A DNA stretch of 64,000 nucleotides from CAVQJU01 sp963729215 (GTDB taxonomy: Bacteria > Acidobacteriota > Vicinamibacteria > Vicinamibacterales > CAVVIG01): NCBI GenBank assembly GCA_963729215.1, contig CAVSND010000020.1, forward strand, positions 62,001 through 126,000. Direction: 5' to 3'. The position numbers were made by a program, and so were the translations under genes. Positions 53,937 through 60,937 of this stretch are shown here, in pieces (positions within the stretch are counted from its first letter, which is position 1; each line of letters begins with the position of its first letter). Under the pieces are notes generated by a model. The model was not told the origin of the DNA and made no database searches. It saw nothing but the letters and a program-made list of their open reading frames with translations.

Positions 53937-54207
53937 ATCGACACCTCTCATTCACGAAGACACGAAGAAACACGAAGATTCTTAGGGTTGTGTTCTTCGT
54001 GATGTACGCTCCGATCGACCTGCCGATGTCCCAGCGAGATTCACGTCCCCCAGCCGCCGCTCGGCGCGCTGTGCTTTTGAAGCGGCGACCTTAAGCCCCA
54101 CACCTCGTATTCACGAAGGCACGAAGAACACGAAGACTCTTTAGGTTTGTGTTCTTCGTGTTCTTCGTGACTTCGTGATGTACTGTCCGTCGACCTACCT
54201 ATGTCCC
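53901..54207. repeat. Tandem duplication: glgB 3-prime end + array + next-gene start
   Basis: The block from CCGCTCGGCGCGCTGT (53901, glgB end) through a CACGAAGA array (about 53950-54003) to ATGTCCC (54026) recurs from 54057 through a longer array (54110-54180) to ATGTCCC (54201). The offset is 156 bases at the beginning and 175 at the end, since the second array has two or three more TTCTTCGTG units. Both arrays are mirror-image: CACGAAGACACGAAG then TTCTTCGTG. Confidence 0.85.
54026..54094 (+). pseudogene. Chimeric mini-ORF made by the tandem duplication
   Basis: It begins like the MFS gene (MSQRDSRP versus MSLRDSRS at 54201) and ends like glgB (LLKRRP-stop versus YLKRRP-stop). 22 codons. 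This is the junction remnant of the duplication rather than a functional gene; whether it is translated is unknown. Confidence 0.6.
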
Positions 54208-55844
54208 TTCGTGATTCCCGTTCCGTCGCCGTCGCCCTCGTCACGTGCGCCACGTTCACCGACATCATCGCGTACTCGATCGCCGTGCCAGTGCTGCCGG
54301 ACCTGAGCCAGCGGCTCGGCGCGACGCCGACGACGATCGGTGTCCTGTTTGGAAGCTTTGGCCTGACGTTGCTGGCCGTCTCGGTGCCGATGGGCGCCGT
54401 CTCCGACCGCGTGGGCCGGCGCCTGCCGCTCGTGGCCGGCATGATCGCGCTGGCGCTGGCGAGCGTGTTGTTCGCCTTCGCGCGGTCGCTTCCGTGGTTG
54501 TTCGTTGCCCGCCTGGTCCAGGGCGCGGCGGACGGCGTCACCTGGGTGGTGGGGTTTGCGCTCATCGCGGATCGATATGGTCCGGAGGACCGTGGCCGCG
54601 TGATGGGCTATGTGATGTCCGGCACGAGCGTGGCGTTGCTGCTCGGTCCATCGCTCGGCGGCTGGCTGTATGCGATGGGCGGTATCGAGCTGCCGTTCGT
54701 GTTCGTGGGCGCGATGTCGCTCCTGTGCGCGGCGGGATTCATGCTGATCCGCGCCGCGCCCGTGGCGGCGGGGGCGACGCCGTCGGCATGGACGGTCATC
54801 CAGGCGCCCGCCGTCGCCGAATGCGCCGCCTATGTGGTCGTCATCGGGGCGACACTCGCGATGCTCGAACCGGTGCTGCCGCTCTTCTTCAACCGGCGGC
54901 TCGGCATGACGCCGCCCCAGATCGGATTGCTCTTCGGCGCGGCTGCAGCCGCGTTGATCGTCATGCCGATCGTCTACGGCCCGCTGGTGGACAGGTGGGG
55001 CAGCCGGCGGCTGGTTCGTCTCGGTCTGATCCTGATGCTCGTGTGGCTGCCGATGCTCGCCCTCGCCATCGGGGTGAAGTCGGCGCTGGCGCTGATGCTG
55101 GTCGAGTGGATGGTCGTGCCGCTCGCCGTGACGCCGTCGCTCTCGTACATGGCGGAGGTCACGTCCGTCGGCGGCGCCGACGCGTACGGCGTCGGCTACG
55201 GCGTGTACAACACCGCGTGGGCGCTGGGGTTGCTGATTGGACCCGCCATGGGCGGATTCCTGTTCGAGCGTGCCCAGCTGGCCGTGCTCCTCGCCGCGTG
55301 GTCGGCGGTCGCGATCGTCGTGACGCTGCTCCTGGGGAAGGGTACAATCGCGTTCTTAGCCGTAGCGTCCGCCTTCAGGCGGACGTCCGCCGGCCGGCTG
55401 AAGCCGGCCGCTACGGCATCAAGCAGTCGACGTCGACAGCTTTTCGATGCGGCGCCATTGATCGGCGGTGACGGGCATGACCGACAGCCGGGAGATGCGC
55501 ACGAGCGCGAAGTCCTTGAACGCCGGATCGGCTTTGATCTCCGCCAGCGTGACCGGCCGCGCCAGTTTTTTCACGGGCGCGACGTCCACGACGGCGGCCT
55601 TGCCGGCCTTGTCGGCGGGATCCGGGTACGCGTCGCCCATGGCCCGCGCGATGCCGACGACGGCTTTCTCGTCGCCGGTGTGGTAGTAGAAGATGGCATC
55701 GCCCTTCTTCACCGACCGCAGGTGTTTCTGGGCGAGCGGGTTCTTCACGCCGCTCCAGACGGTTTTCTTGTCTTTGGCGAGCGCGTCGAAGCTGTAGTTC
55801 GTGGGCTCTTCCTTGAACAGCCAGTTCATGAGTGCAGATTGTAA
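54201..55844 (+). CDS. MFS transporter with abnormal read-through tail
   Basis: Residues 1-390 form a twelve-helix MFS protein: 'TFTDIIAYSIAVPVLPDLSQ', the motif A loop 'MGAVSDRVGRRLPLVAGMIA', 'RLVQGAADGVTWVVGFALIA', 'EDRGRVMGYVMSGTSVALLL' and 'VGYGVYNTAWALGLLIGPAM'. It resembles the tetracycline/multidrug antiporter branch (DHA1). After 'LLLGKGTIAFLA' (55361) the frame enters a REP palindrome and then runs antisense through the EVE gene to 55844, giving about 155 residues that cannot be real homology. In the adjacent frame two stops (TAG at 55357 and 55363, the second in the REP) occur, so a one-base error near 55340 is likely and the true end is about 55360. Confidence 0.85.
   Translation: MSLRDSRSVAVALVTCATFTDIIAYSIAVPVLPDLSQRLGATPTTIGVLFGSFGLTLLAVSVPMGAVSDRVGRRLPLVAGMIALALASVLFAFARSLPWLFVARLVQGAADGVTWVVGFALIADRYGPEDRGRVMGYVMSGTSVALLLGPSLGGWLYAMGGIELPFVFVGAMSLLCAAGFMLIRAAPVAAGATPSAWTVIQAPAVAECAAYVVVIGATLAMLEPVLPLFFNRRLGMTPPQIGLLFGAAAAALIVMPIVYGPLVDRWGSRRLVRLGLILMLVWLPMLALAIGVKSALALMLVEWMVVPLAVTPSLSYMAEVTSVGGADAYGVGYGVYNTAWALGLLIGPAMGGFLFERAQLAVLLAAWSAVAIVVTLLLGKGTIAFLAVASAFRRTSAGRLKPAATASSSRRRQLFDAAPLIGGDGHDRQPGDAHEREVLERRIGFDLRQRDRPRQFFHGRDVHDGGLAGLVGGIRVRVAHGPRDADDGFLVAGVVVEDGIALLHRPQVFLGERVLHAAPDGFLVFGERVEAVVRGLFLEQPVHECRL
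55361..55416. repeat. Paired REP-like (BIME-like) palindrome
   Basis: CGTAGCG, hairpin TCCGCC-TTCA-GGCGGA, spacer, hairpin GGCCGGC-TGAA-GCCGGCC, GCTACGG. It lies between the convergent MFS and EVE genes and ends 2 bases before the EVE stop codon. Confidence 0.8.
55419..55829 (-). CDS. EVE-domain protein (Thy28/THYN1-like)
   Basis: ATG 55829: 'MNWLFKEEPTNYSFDALAKD' is the standard opening of the bacterial EVE family, followed by 'WSGVKNPLAQKHLRSVKKGD', 'AIFYYHTGDEKAVVGIARAM', 'DAYPDPADKAGKAAVVDVAP' and 'ALVRISRLSVMPVTADQWRR'. 136 residues, complete. EVE domains share the PUA-like fold and are thought to bind modified bases in DNA or RNA. It is divergent from the Mug glycosylase gene, another base-recognition protein. 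Confidence 0.93.
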   Translation of the reverse strand: MNWLFKEEPTNYSFDALAKDKKTVWSGVKNPLAQKHLRSVKKGDAIFYYHTGDEKAVVGIARAMGDAYPDPADKAGKAAVVDVAPVKKLARPVTLAEIKADPAFKDFALVRISRLSVMPVTADQWRRIEKLSTSTA

Positions 55845-55862
55845 TTCGAGATCCGAGGAGCC

Positions 55863-56429
55863 ATGCTTCGCGATCGCATCGAACCGGGCGTGCAGGCGCT
55901 GTTTGTCGGGATCAATCCGGGGATGCGGTCCGAGGCCATCGGGCATCATTTTGCCGGCTACTCGAACCGGTTCTGGAAGCTGCTCTATGAATCCCGCCTG
56001 GTGCCTCAGCCCATCAGGGCGGAAGACGACGACCGCCTTCCGGAGTGGGGCTTCGGCATCACGAACCTGGCCGCGCGCGCCACGCCGGGGATGGATACGC
56101 TCGAGCCCGCCGAGTTCATCGCGGGCGGGCGGATCCTGCGCCGGAAGATCCGCCGCTTCAAGCCATCCATCGTGGTCCTGATTGGCGTGACCGTGTTTCG
56201 CAGCCTGTTCGAGCGCCCCGGCCGTCTGCCTGTACGCCTCGGCCTGCAGCCTGAGTGTCTCGAGGGGGCGCGCGTATTCGTGCTGCCGAATCCGAGCGGC
56301 CGGAACGCAAATTTCTCGTATGCCGAGATGCTCGCGGCTTTTCGTAAGCTGAGAGAACTGCTTTCGAACCCCAGAACCTCTAGAACCCCTCGAACCTCTC
56401 GAACCCCTCGAACCCCTCGAACCCCTTGA
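55863..56429 (+). CDS. mug: G/U mismatch-specific uracil-DNA glycosylase
   Basis: The active-site motif is seen as 'ALFVGINPGMRSEAIGHHFA' (GINPG with catalytic Asn), followed by 'YSNRFWKLLYESRLVPQPIR', 'WGFGITNLAARATPGMDTLE' and the second motif 'VFVLPNPSGRNANFSYAEML' (NPSGRN). This is the Mug/TDG family, which removes uracil or ethenocytosine opposite guanine. The last 22 residues ('NPRTSRTPRTSRTP'-like) come from a GAACCTCTC repeat array rather than from the enzyme. Confidence 0.92.
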   Translation: MLRDRIEPGVQALFVGINPGMRSEAIGHHFAGYSNRFWKLLYESRLVPQPIRAEDDDRLPEWGFGITNLAARATPGMDTLEPAEFIAGGRILRRKIRRFKPSIVVLIGVTVFRSLFERPGRLPVRLGLQPECLEGARVFVLPNPSGRNANFSYAEMLAAFRKLRELLSNPRTSRTPRTSRTPRTPRTP

Positions 56430-56447
56430 ACCCCTCGAACCTCTAGC
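56366..56447. repeat. Array of GAACCTCTC units at the mug/methyltransferase boundary
   Basis: About nine units of 9 bp (GAACCCCAG, GAACCTCTA, GAACCCCTC, GAACCTCTC, GAACCCCTT) follow each other without mirror arm. The first two thirds are read as the C-terminus of mug; the last base precedes the ATG of the methyltransferase at 56448. Confidence 0.85.
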
Positions 56448-57137
56448 ATGCCCCGCCAGTCCGACGAAGAGCTGAGAGCCATCTACGATCAGAGCTACGT
56501 CGATCAGTACGACCCGCACGCGGTTCAGCGGATACGGCGGATGCTGCCGTTCTTCGATCTGTCGGCAGGCGACGAGGTGGCGGATTTCGGGTGCGGCAAC
56601 GGCGTGCTGCTCGAACTGGTCGCGCCCAGGGTCCGCGCGTATGTCGGCGTGGATTTCTCCGAGGAGTTCGTGCGCGCGGCGGAGCGGCGGCGCGACGCCG
56701 GCGCCGTCCGCAACGGGTCGTTTCACTGCGGAGACATCGTCTCGTTCTGCGAGGCGCACCCGAACCGGTTCGACGCCGCGTTCGCGCTGGATTTTTCAGA
56801 GCACGTCTACGACGACCAGTTCGTCCGCATCTTCCGCGCGATCCACGGATCGCTCAAGCCCGGCGCGGCCCTCTACCTCCACACGCCGAATGCGGAGTAC
56901 TTCATGGAGCGGCTGAAGGCGCGCGGCATCCTGACCCAGGTCGAGGGCCACGTCGGCGTCCGCGATGCCGCGCAGCACGAGAGACTCCTCGCCGAATGCG
57001 GGTTCGCCAGCGTGCACGTCCGCTACCTCGCACACTATTTGTACGCTGCCTCGCTTCTCCATGGGCTCGGGTCCCTGCCGCTCGTCGGCCGGTTGTTCCG
57101 GGCCCGGCTGTTCCTGACGTGCCGCAAGGGCGTCTGA
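56448..57137 (+). CDS. Class I SAM-dependent methyltransferase
   Basis: The SAM-binding loop is 'GDEVADFGCGNGVLLELVAP', then 'AYVGVDFSEEFVRAAERRRD', 'FDAAFALDFSEHVYDDQFVR' and 'GSLKPGAALYLHTPNAEYFM'. This is the Methyltransf_11/UbiE-like pattern. The C-terminal helices 'LAHYLYAASLLHGLGSLPLV' are amphipathic and may bind a hydrophobic substrate. 229 residues. The ATG follows the repeat array without a clear Shine-Dalgarno sequence. Confidence 0.85.
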   Translation: MPRQSDEELRAIYDQSYVDQYDPHAVQRIRRMLPFFDLSAGDEVADFGCGNGVLLELVAPRVRAYVGVDFSEEFVRAAERRRDAGAVRNGSFHCGDIVSFCEAHPNRFDAAFALDFSEHVYDDQFVRIFRAIHGSLKPGAALYLHTPNAEYFMERLKARGILTQVEGHVGVRDAAQHERLLAECGFASVHVRYLAHYLYAASLLHGLGSLPLVGRLFRARLFLTCRKGV

Positions 57138-57206
57138 ACCGGCGCCTTGCGGTTACGCCTGCGCCTGACTCATAGTTAGCCACTCGTCAGGCTACAGGAG
57201 CATTCC

Positions 57207-57611
57207 ATGCTGAAGGGCTTTCGCCAGTTTCTCCTCAGGGGCAACGTCATCGATCTCGCGGTCGCGGTGGTCATCGGCGGCGCCTTCGGGGCCGTCGTGA
57301 CGGCGCTCGTCAAGGATCTGATCACGCCGCTCATCGCCGCCATCGTCGGCAAGCCGGATTTCTCGGCCATCTCGTTCGCCATCAACGGCAGCCAGTTTCC
57401 GATCGGCGACTTCATCAACGCGCTGGTGTCGTTCCTGCTGATTGCGACGGCTGTCTACTTCTTCATCGTGGTGCCGATGAACGCGTTCATGGCGCGGATG
57501 CGGCGCGGCGAGGCGCCGCCGGATCCGACGACAAAGAAATGCGCCGAGTGCCTCAGCGATGTGCCCATCGGCGCGCGGCGCTGCGCGTTCTGCACGTCGG
57601 TCCTGGCGTAG
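57207..57611 (+). CDS. mscL: Large-conductance mechanosensitive channel MscL with C-terminal zinc ribbon
   Basis: 'MLKGFRQFLLRGNVIDLAVA' with 'VVIGGAFGAVVTALVKDLIT' is the MscL N-terminal helix and TM1; 'FINALVSFLLIATAVYFFIV' is TM2. The C-terminal helix is replaced by 'KKCAECLSDVPIGARRCAFC', a CxxC...CxxC zinc ribbon. MscL opens under membrane tension to release osmolytes. Zinc-ribbon MscL forms are a known minority variant. 134 residues, preceded by AGGAG. Confidence 0.93.
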   Translation: MLKGFRQFLLRGNVIDLAVAVVIGGAFGAVVTALVKDLITPLIAAIVGKPDFSAISFAINGSQFPIGDFINALVSFLLIATAVYFFIVVPMNAFMARMRRGEAPPDPTTKKCAECLSDVPIGARRCAFCTSVLA

Positions 57612-57644
57612 GCGCAGGCTGCTGAAGAACGCAGCCTGAGCGTA

Positions 57645-57745
57645 AACGTAAAACGTAAAACGTAGTAGAACGACGAATTCGGGAAGTATCTCTTCGTTTT
57701 TGCAGTTTGCGTTCTGCATTCTGCGTTCTACGTTCAGGACGGCGT
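57645..57745. repeat. Mirror-image array of AAAACGT units
   Basis: The left arm GTAAACGTAAAACGTAAAAC (7-bp period) is followed by GTAGAACG; the right arm GCGTTCTGCATTCTGCGTTC is its partial mirror. The centre includes GACGAATTCGGGAAG. It fills the gap between mscL and the LuxR gene. Confidence 0.8.
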
Positions 57746-57786
57746 TTTCGGCGTCCTGCTGGCGCCGCCTATAATCAGAAATTCCG

Positions 57787-59469
57787 ATGCCGTCCCTGAA
57801 GACCCCCGAACGTCTGGCTGGCGACGATGCGCTGGCGCGTGGAGCCTGGAGCGAGGCGCGCGACGCGTTCGACGCCGATCTTCGCCGCCACGAAACGCCC
57901 GAAGCGCTCGAAGGTCTTGCGCTGGCGGCCTGGTGGCTGGATCTCGCGGATCGGGTGTTCGACTCGCGCGAACGTGCCTACCGCCTGTATCTGGCGGGCG
58001 ATGAGCCGCGCGGCGCCGCCCGTGTTGCCGTGTGGCTCGGCTGGGACTACTGGGCCTTTCGAGGTGAGCCGGCCGTCGCCAACGGATGGCTGCAGCGCGC
58101 GCGCCGCCTCCTCGAGGATCAGCCGCCGTGTGCGGAGCGCGCCTGGCTGGACGTGCGCGAAGGATCGTTCGTGCTGCTCGAGGAAGGCGATCCCGATCGC
58201 GCGCTCGCCCTGGCCGCGAGCGGGATCAGCGTCGCGCGCGATATCGGCCACGTCGACTACGAAATGCTCGGACGCGCGGTCCGGGGCCTCGCGCAGGTGA
58301 CCTCGGGAGCCGTGGCGGACGGCATGCGCGGCCTCGACGAAGTGAACGCCGCGGTCGTGTCCGGCGAGCTGACGGACCTCGTCGCGATCGGCTTGTCCTG
58401 CTGCTACATGATCAATGCGTGCGAGCGGGTGCGCGACTACGAGCGCGCCGTGCAATGGTGCACGCGGCTCAAGGCGTTCAGCGCGAAATGGGGGCTGCGC
58501 CCGCTGTTTGCCGTGTGCCGGACGCAGTACGCGTCGATCTGCCTGTGGCGCGGCGGCTGGCTCGAGGCCGAGCAGGAGCTCAGCGCCGCGAGCGAGGAGC
58601 TCGCCGCGAGCCGTCCGGCGATGACCGGCGACGCGCTCGTACGCCTGGCCGAGCTCAGACGCCGACAGGGACGTCTGGTCGACGCCGGCGATCTGCTCGA
58701 ACAGGCAGGCGGGCAGGGACTGGCGCTGTTGGGACGCGCCGAACTGGCATTCGATCACAACGATTTGCGCGGCGCCGCCGAGCAGTCGGCGCGCTATCTC
58801 CGTCACGTCCCGGTGCCGAACCGGACCGAGCGCGCGGCCGGCCTGGATCTGTCGGTACGCGCGCTGACGGGCCTCGCCGACTGGGATGGCGCGAAAACGG
58901 CGCTCGCCGAGCTCTCGAGCATCGCGACGCTGGTGGCGACGGCGCCGCTGCGCGCGGCGGCGAGCTTCGCGGCCGGCTATGTCGCCCTGGGAGAGGGGGA
59001 GCCAGACGCGGCGCGCCAGCACCTGGAAGATGCGGTCGACCTGTTTCTGCAGAGCGGCGCGCCGTTCGAAGTCGCGCGCGCCCGCACCGAACTGGCCCGC
59101 GCGCTCGCCGCGCTCGAGCGGATCGACGCGGCCGCAGAGGAGTTCCGCAGGGCGATCGCGCTCTTCGCCGAGTTGAAGGCGTCGCACGAGGAAGCCCGGG
59201 CACAGCGGCTTCTCGACGCGCTGCCAACTCCGCCGGCCGGCAAAGGCGAGACATCCCCGGCCGCGGCCGAGACGTGCGGGCTCACGAGGCGGGAAATCGA
59301 AGTGCTGCGGCTGGTGGCGGCCGGACTCAGCAATCAGATGCTGGCCGAGCGTCTGTTCGTCAGCGAGCACACCGTCCACCGCCACGTCGCCAATATCATG
59401 AGCAAGCTGAGCGTCTCGACGCGTGCCGCCGCGGTGGCGCAGGCAGCCCGCTTCGGCCTCCTCGCCTGA
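57787..59469 (+). CDS. LuxR-family regulator with TPR-like helical repeats
   Basis: The C-terminal HTH is 'CGLTRREIEVLRLVAAGLSN' followed by 'QMLAERLFVSEHTVHRHVAN' and 'IMSKLSVSTRAAAVAQAARF', the GerE/LuxR DNA-binding domain. The first ~480 residues are helical TPR-like repeats ('AWSEARDAFDADLRRHETPE', 'GWLEAEQELSAASEELAASR'), as in the MalT-type large LuxR proteins but without an ATPase domain. 560 residues. The palindromes directly downstream of its stop are probable binding sites for control of the cupin gene. Confidence 0.88.
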   Translation: MPSLKTPERLAGDDALARGAWSEARDAFDADLRRHETPEALEGLALAAWWLDLADRVFDSRERAYRLYLAGDEPRGAARVAVWLGWDYWAFRGEPAVANGWLQRARRLLEDQPPCAERAWLDVREGSFVLLEEGDPDRALALAASGISVARDIGHVDYEMLGRAVRGLAQVTSGAVADGMRGLDEVNAAVVSGELTDLVAIGLSCCYMINACERVRDYERAVQWCTRLKAFSAKWGLRPLFAVCRTQYASICLWRGGWLEAEQELSAASEELAASRPAMTGDALVRLAELRRRQGRLVDAGDLLEQAGGQGLALLGRAELAFDHNDLRGAAEQSARYLRHVPVPNRTERAAGLDLSVRALTGLADWDGAKTALAELSSIATLVATAPLRAAASFAAGYVALGEGEPDAARQHLEDAVDLFLQSGAPFEVARARTELARALAALERIDAAAEEFRRAIALFAELKASHEEARAQRLLDALPTPPAGKGETSPAAAETCGLTRREIEVLRLVAAGLSNQMLAERLFVSEHTVHRHVANIMSKLSVSTRAAAVAQAARFGLLA

Positions 59470-59476
59470 AGAGCGG

Positions 59477-59521
59477 ATGGCCCGTACGGGCCATTTTCAG
59501 CCACCTCTGAAAAATGGCCCG
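59477..59521. promoter_or_regulatory. Palindromic operator region between luxR-type gene and cupin
   Basis: ATGGCCCGTACGGGCCAT (59477-59494) is a perfect 18-bp palindrome. A further half-site AATGGCCCGTGCG (59512-59524) follows, and CGGGCCATTTTCAG (59487-59500) can pair with CTGAAAAATGGCCCG (59507-59521). The arrangement suits either a regulator binding site or a terminator with hairpin; the exact palindrome favours protein binding. Confidence 0.55.
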
Positions 59522-59601
59522 TGCGTGGGACGCGCGCCGCGGGCCGGTCTCGCTACAGTTCTCGCCACTGGGCGGCCTGTCGGCCGGCCCATGAGGAGGC
59601 G

Positions 59602-60099
59602 ATGATGAAGACGATCGTATCGGTGATGACCGCAGCCATGATGCTGTCGAGCGCGCCGCGCGTGATGCAGGCACAAAGCCACAACCACGTCATCCAGACC
59701 CCGCAGGAGGCGCAATGGGGTCCCGCGCCCCCGATGCTGCCGCCCGGCGCGCAGATCGCCGTGCTCGCCGGCGACCCCACCAAGTCCGTTCCGTACGCGG
59801 TGCGGCTGAAGTTTCCCGCCGGCTACGCCATCCCGGCGCATTCCCACCCGACCGACGAGCATGTCGTGGTCGTCTCCGGCGCGCTGACGTTCGGCATGGG
59901 CGACGCGCTGAACAAGGGCGCCGCCGCGAACAAGACGCTCGCGGTCGGCGGGTTTGCGCTGATGCCGGCCCAGATGAATCATTTCGCGTACACCACGGGC
60001 CAGGAAACGACGATCGTGCTATATGGACAGGGTCCGGTGGAGTTCAAGTACGTCAACCCGGCGGACGATCCCCGGTACGGGAAGAAAGGGTCGGACTAA
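59602..60099 (+). CDS. Secreted cupin-domain protein
   Basis: AGGAGG precedes the double ATG at 59602/59605. 'MMKTIVSVMTAAMMLSSAPR' is a signal peptide. The cupin motif 1 'GYAIPAHSHPTDEHVVVVSG' contains H-x-H...E...H-like metal ligands, and motif 2 is 'GGFALMPAQMNHFAYTTGQE'. The 165-residue protein is a periplasmic single-domain cupin of unknown substrate. It lies between LuxR-type regulator and PIG-L deacetylase. Confidence 0.85.
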   Translation: MMKTIVSVMTAAMMLSSAPRVMQAQSHNHVIQTPQEAQWGPAPPMLPPGAQIAVLAGDPTKSVPYAVRLKFPAGYAIPAHSHPTDEHVVVVSGALTFGMGDALNKGAAANKTLAVGGFALMPAQMNHFAYTTGQETTIVLYGQGPVEFKYVNPADDPRYGKKGSD

Positions 60100-60103
60100 C
60101 AAC

Positions 60104-60937
60104 GTGCCGCTGCGGTTGATGGCCGTGCTCGCGCACCCGGACGACGAGTCGCTGGGGTTCGGAGGCACGCTCGCGAAATACGCGTCCGAAGGCGTCGAAA
60201 CCTTCCTCGTCACCGCCACGCGCGGCGAGGGCGGACGCTACCGCGGGCACGGCCCCGGCGACGAACACCATCCCGGATCAGAGGAGCTCGGCAAGATCCG
60301 GGTGGGGGAGTTGCGCGCAGCGGCGGGCGCGCTGGGGATCCGTGAACTGTCGCTCCTGGACTACCGCGACGGCGGCCTCGATCGCGCGAACCCCGCGGAG
60401 GTGGTCGGACGAATCGCGGACCACCTGCGGCGAGCACGTCCCGACGTCGTCGTGACGTTCGGACCCGACGGCGCGTACGGACACCCGGATCACATCGCGA
60501 TCTCGCAGTTCACGACCGCGGCGATCGTGAAAGCGGCCGATCCAGCGTCCGCCGCGTCGCCGGGATGCCGGCCGCATGTCGTCTCGAAGCTGTACTACCT
60601 CGCCTGGCCAGAGTCCACGTGGGACGCGTATCAGCAGGCGCTCAAGAAGCTGACCACGAAGGTGGACGGGGTCGAGCGTCAGGCCGTGCCGTGGCCGGAC
60701 TGGGCGATCACGACGGCGATCGACACGCGCGCGTTCTGGCCGGCCGTGTGGCGGGCCGTCTCGTGCCACGAGTCGCAGATCGGCGGCTACGAGCGGCTGG
60801 CGCAGCTGCAGCCCGAGCACCAGGAGGCCCTGTGGGGCCGCCAGTGGTTCTACCGGGTGTTCAGCACGGTGAATGGTGGACGGGGGCGGGAATCGGATCT
60901 GATGGAAGGCCTTGGCGCCTCGAGAGACTCGTCATGA
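60104..60937 (+). CDS. PIG-L family deacetylase
   Basis: The start is a GTG at 60104 or the ATG at 60119. The zinc motif 'MAVLAHPDDESLGFGGTLAK' (AHPDDE) and 'TFGPDGAYGHPDHIAISQFT' (HPDH) are complete. The central part 'GIRELSLLDYRDGGLDRANP' is typical. The family deacetylates N-acetylglucosaminyl compounds such as mycothiol or bacillithiol precursors, or GlcNAc-linked antibiotics. The stop overlaps the next ATG by four bases, which implies co-translation with the decarboxylase. Confidence 0.9.
   Translation: MPLRLMAVLAHPDDESLGFGGTLAKYASEGVETFLVTATRGEGGRYRGHGPGDEHHPGSEELGKIRVGELRAAAGALGIRELSLLDYRDGGLDRANPAEVVGRIADHLRRARPDVVVTFGPDGAYGHPDHIAISQFTTAAIVKAADPASAASPGCRPHVVSKLYYLAWPESTWDAYQQALKKLTTKVDGVERQAVPWPDWAITTAIDTRAFWPAVWRAVSCHESQIGGYERLAQLQPEHQEALWGRQWFYRVFSTVNGGRGRESDLMEGLGASRDSS

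Noticed and set aside
55361..55844. Extra C-terminal domain of the MFS transporter at 54201
   Set aside because: The sequence is a REP element followed by the antisense of the EVE gene; a missing stop by a one-base error explains it better.
57775..59385. 536-codon minus-strand frame opposite the LuxR-type gene
   Set aside because: Composition is dominated by Arg, Ala and Gly without any motif; the plus strand carries a convincing TPR-LuxR protein.
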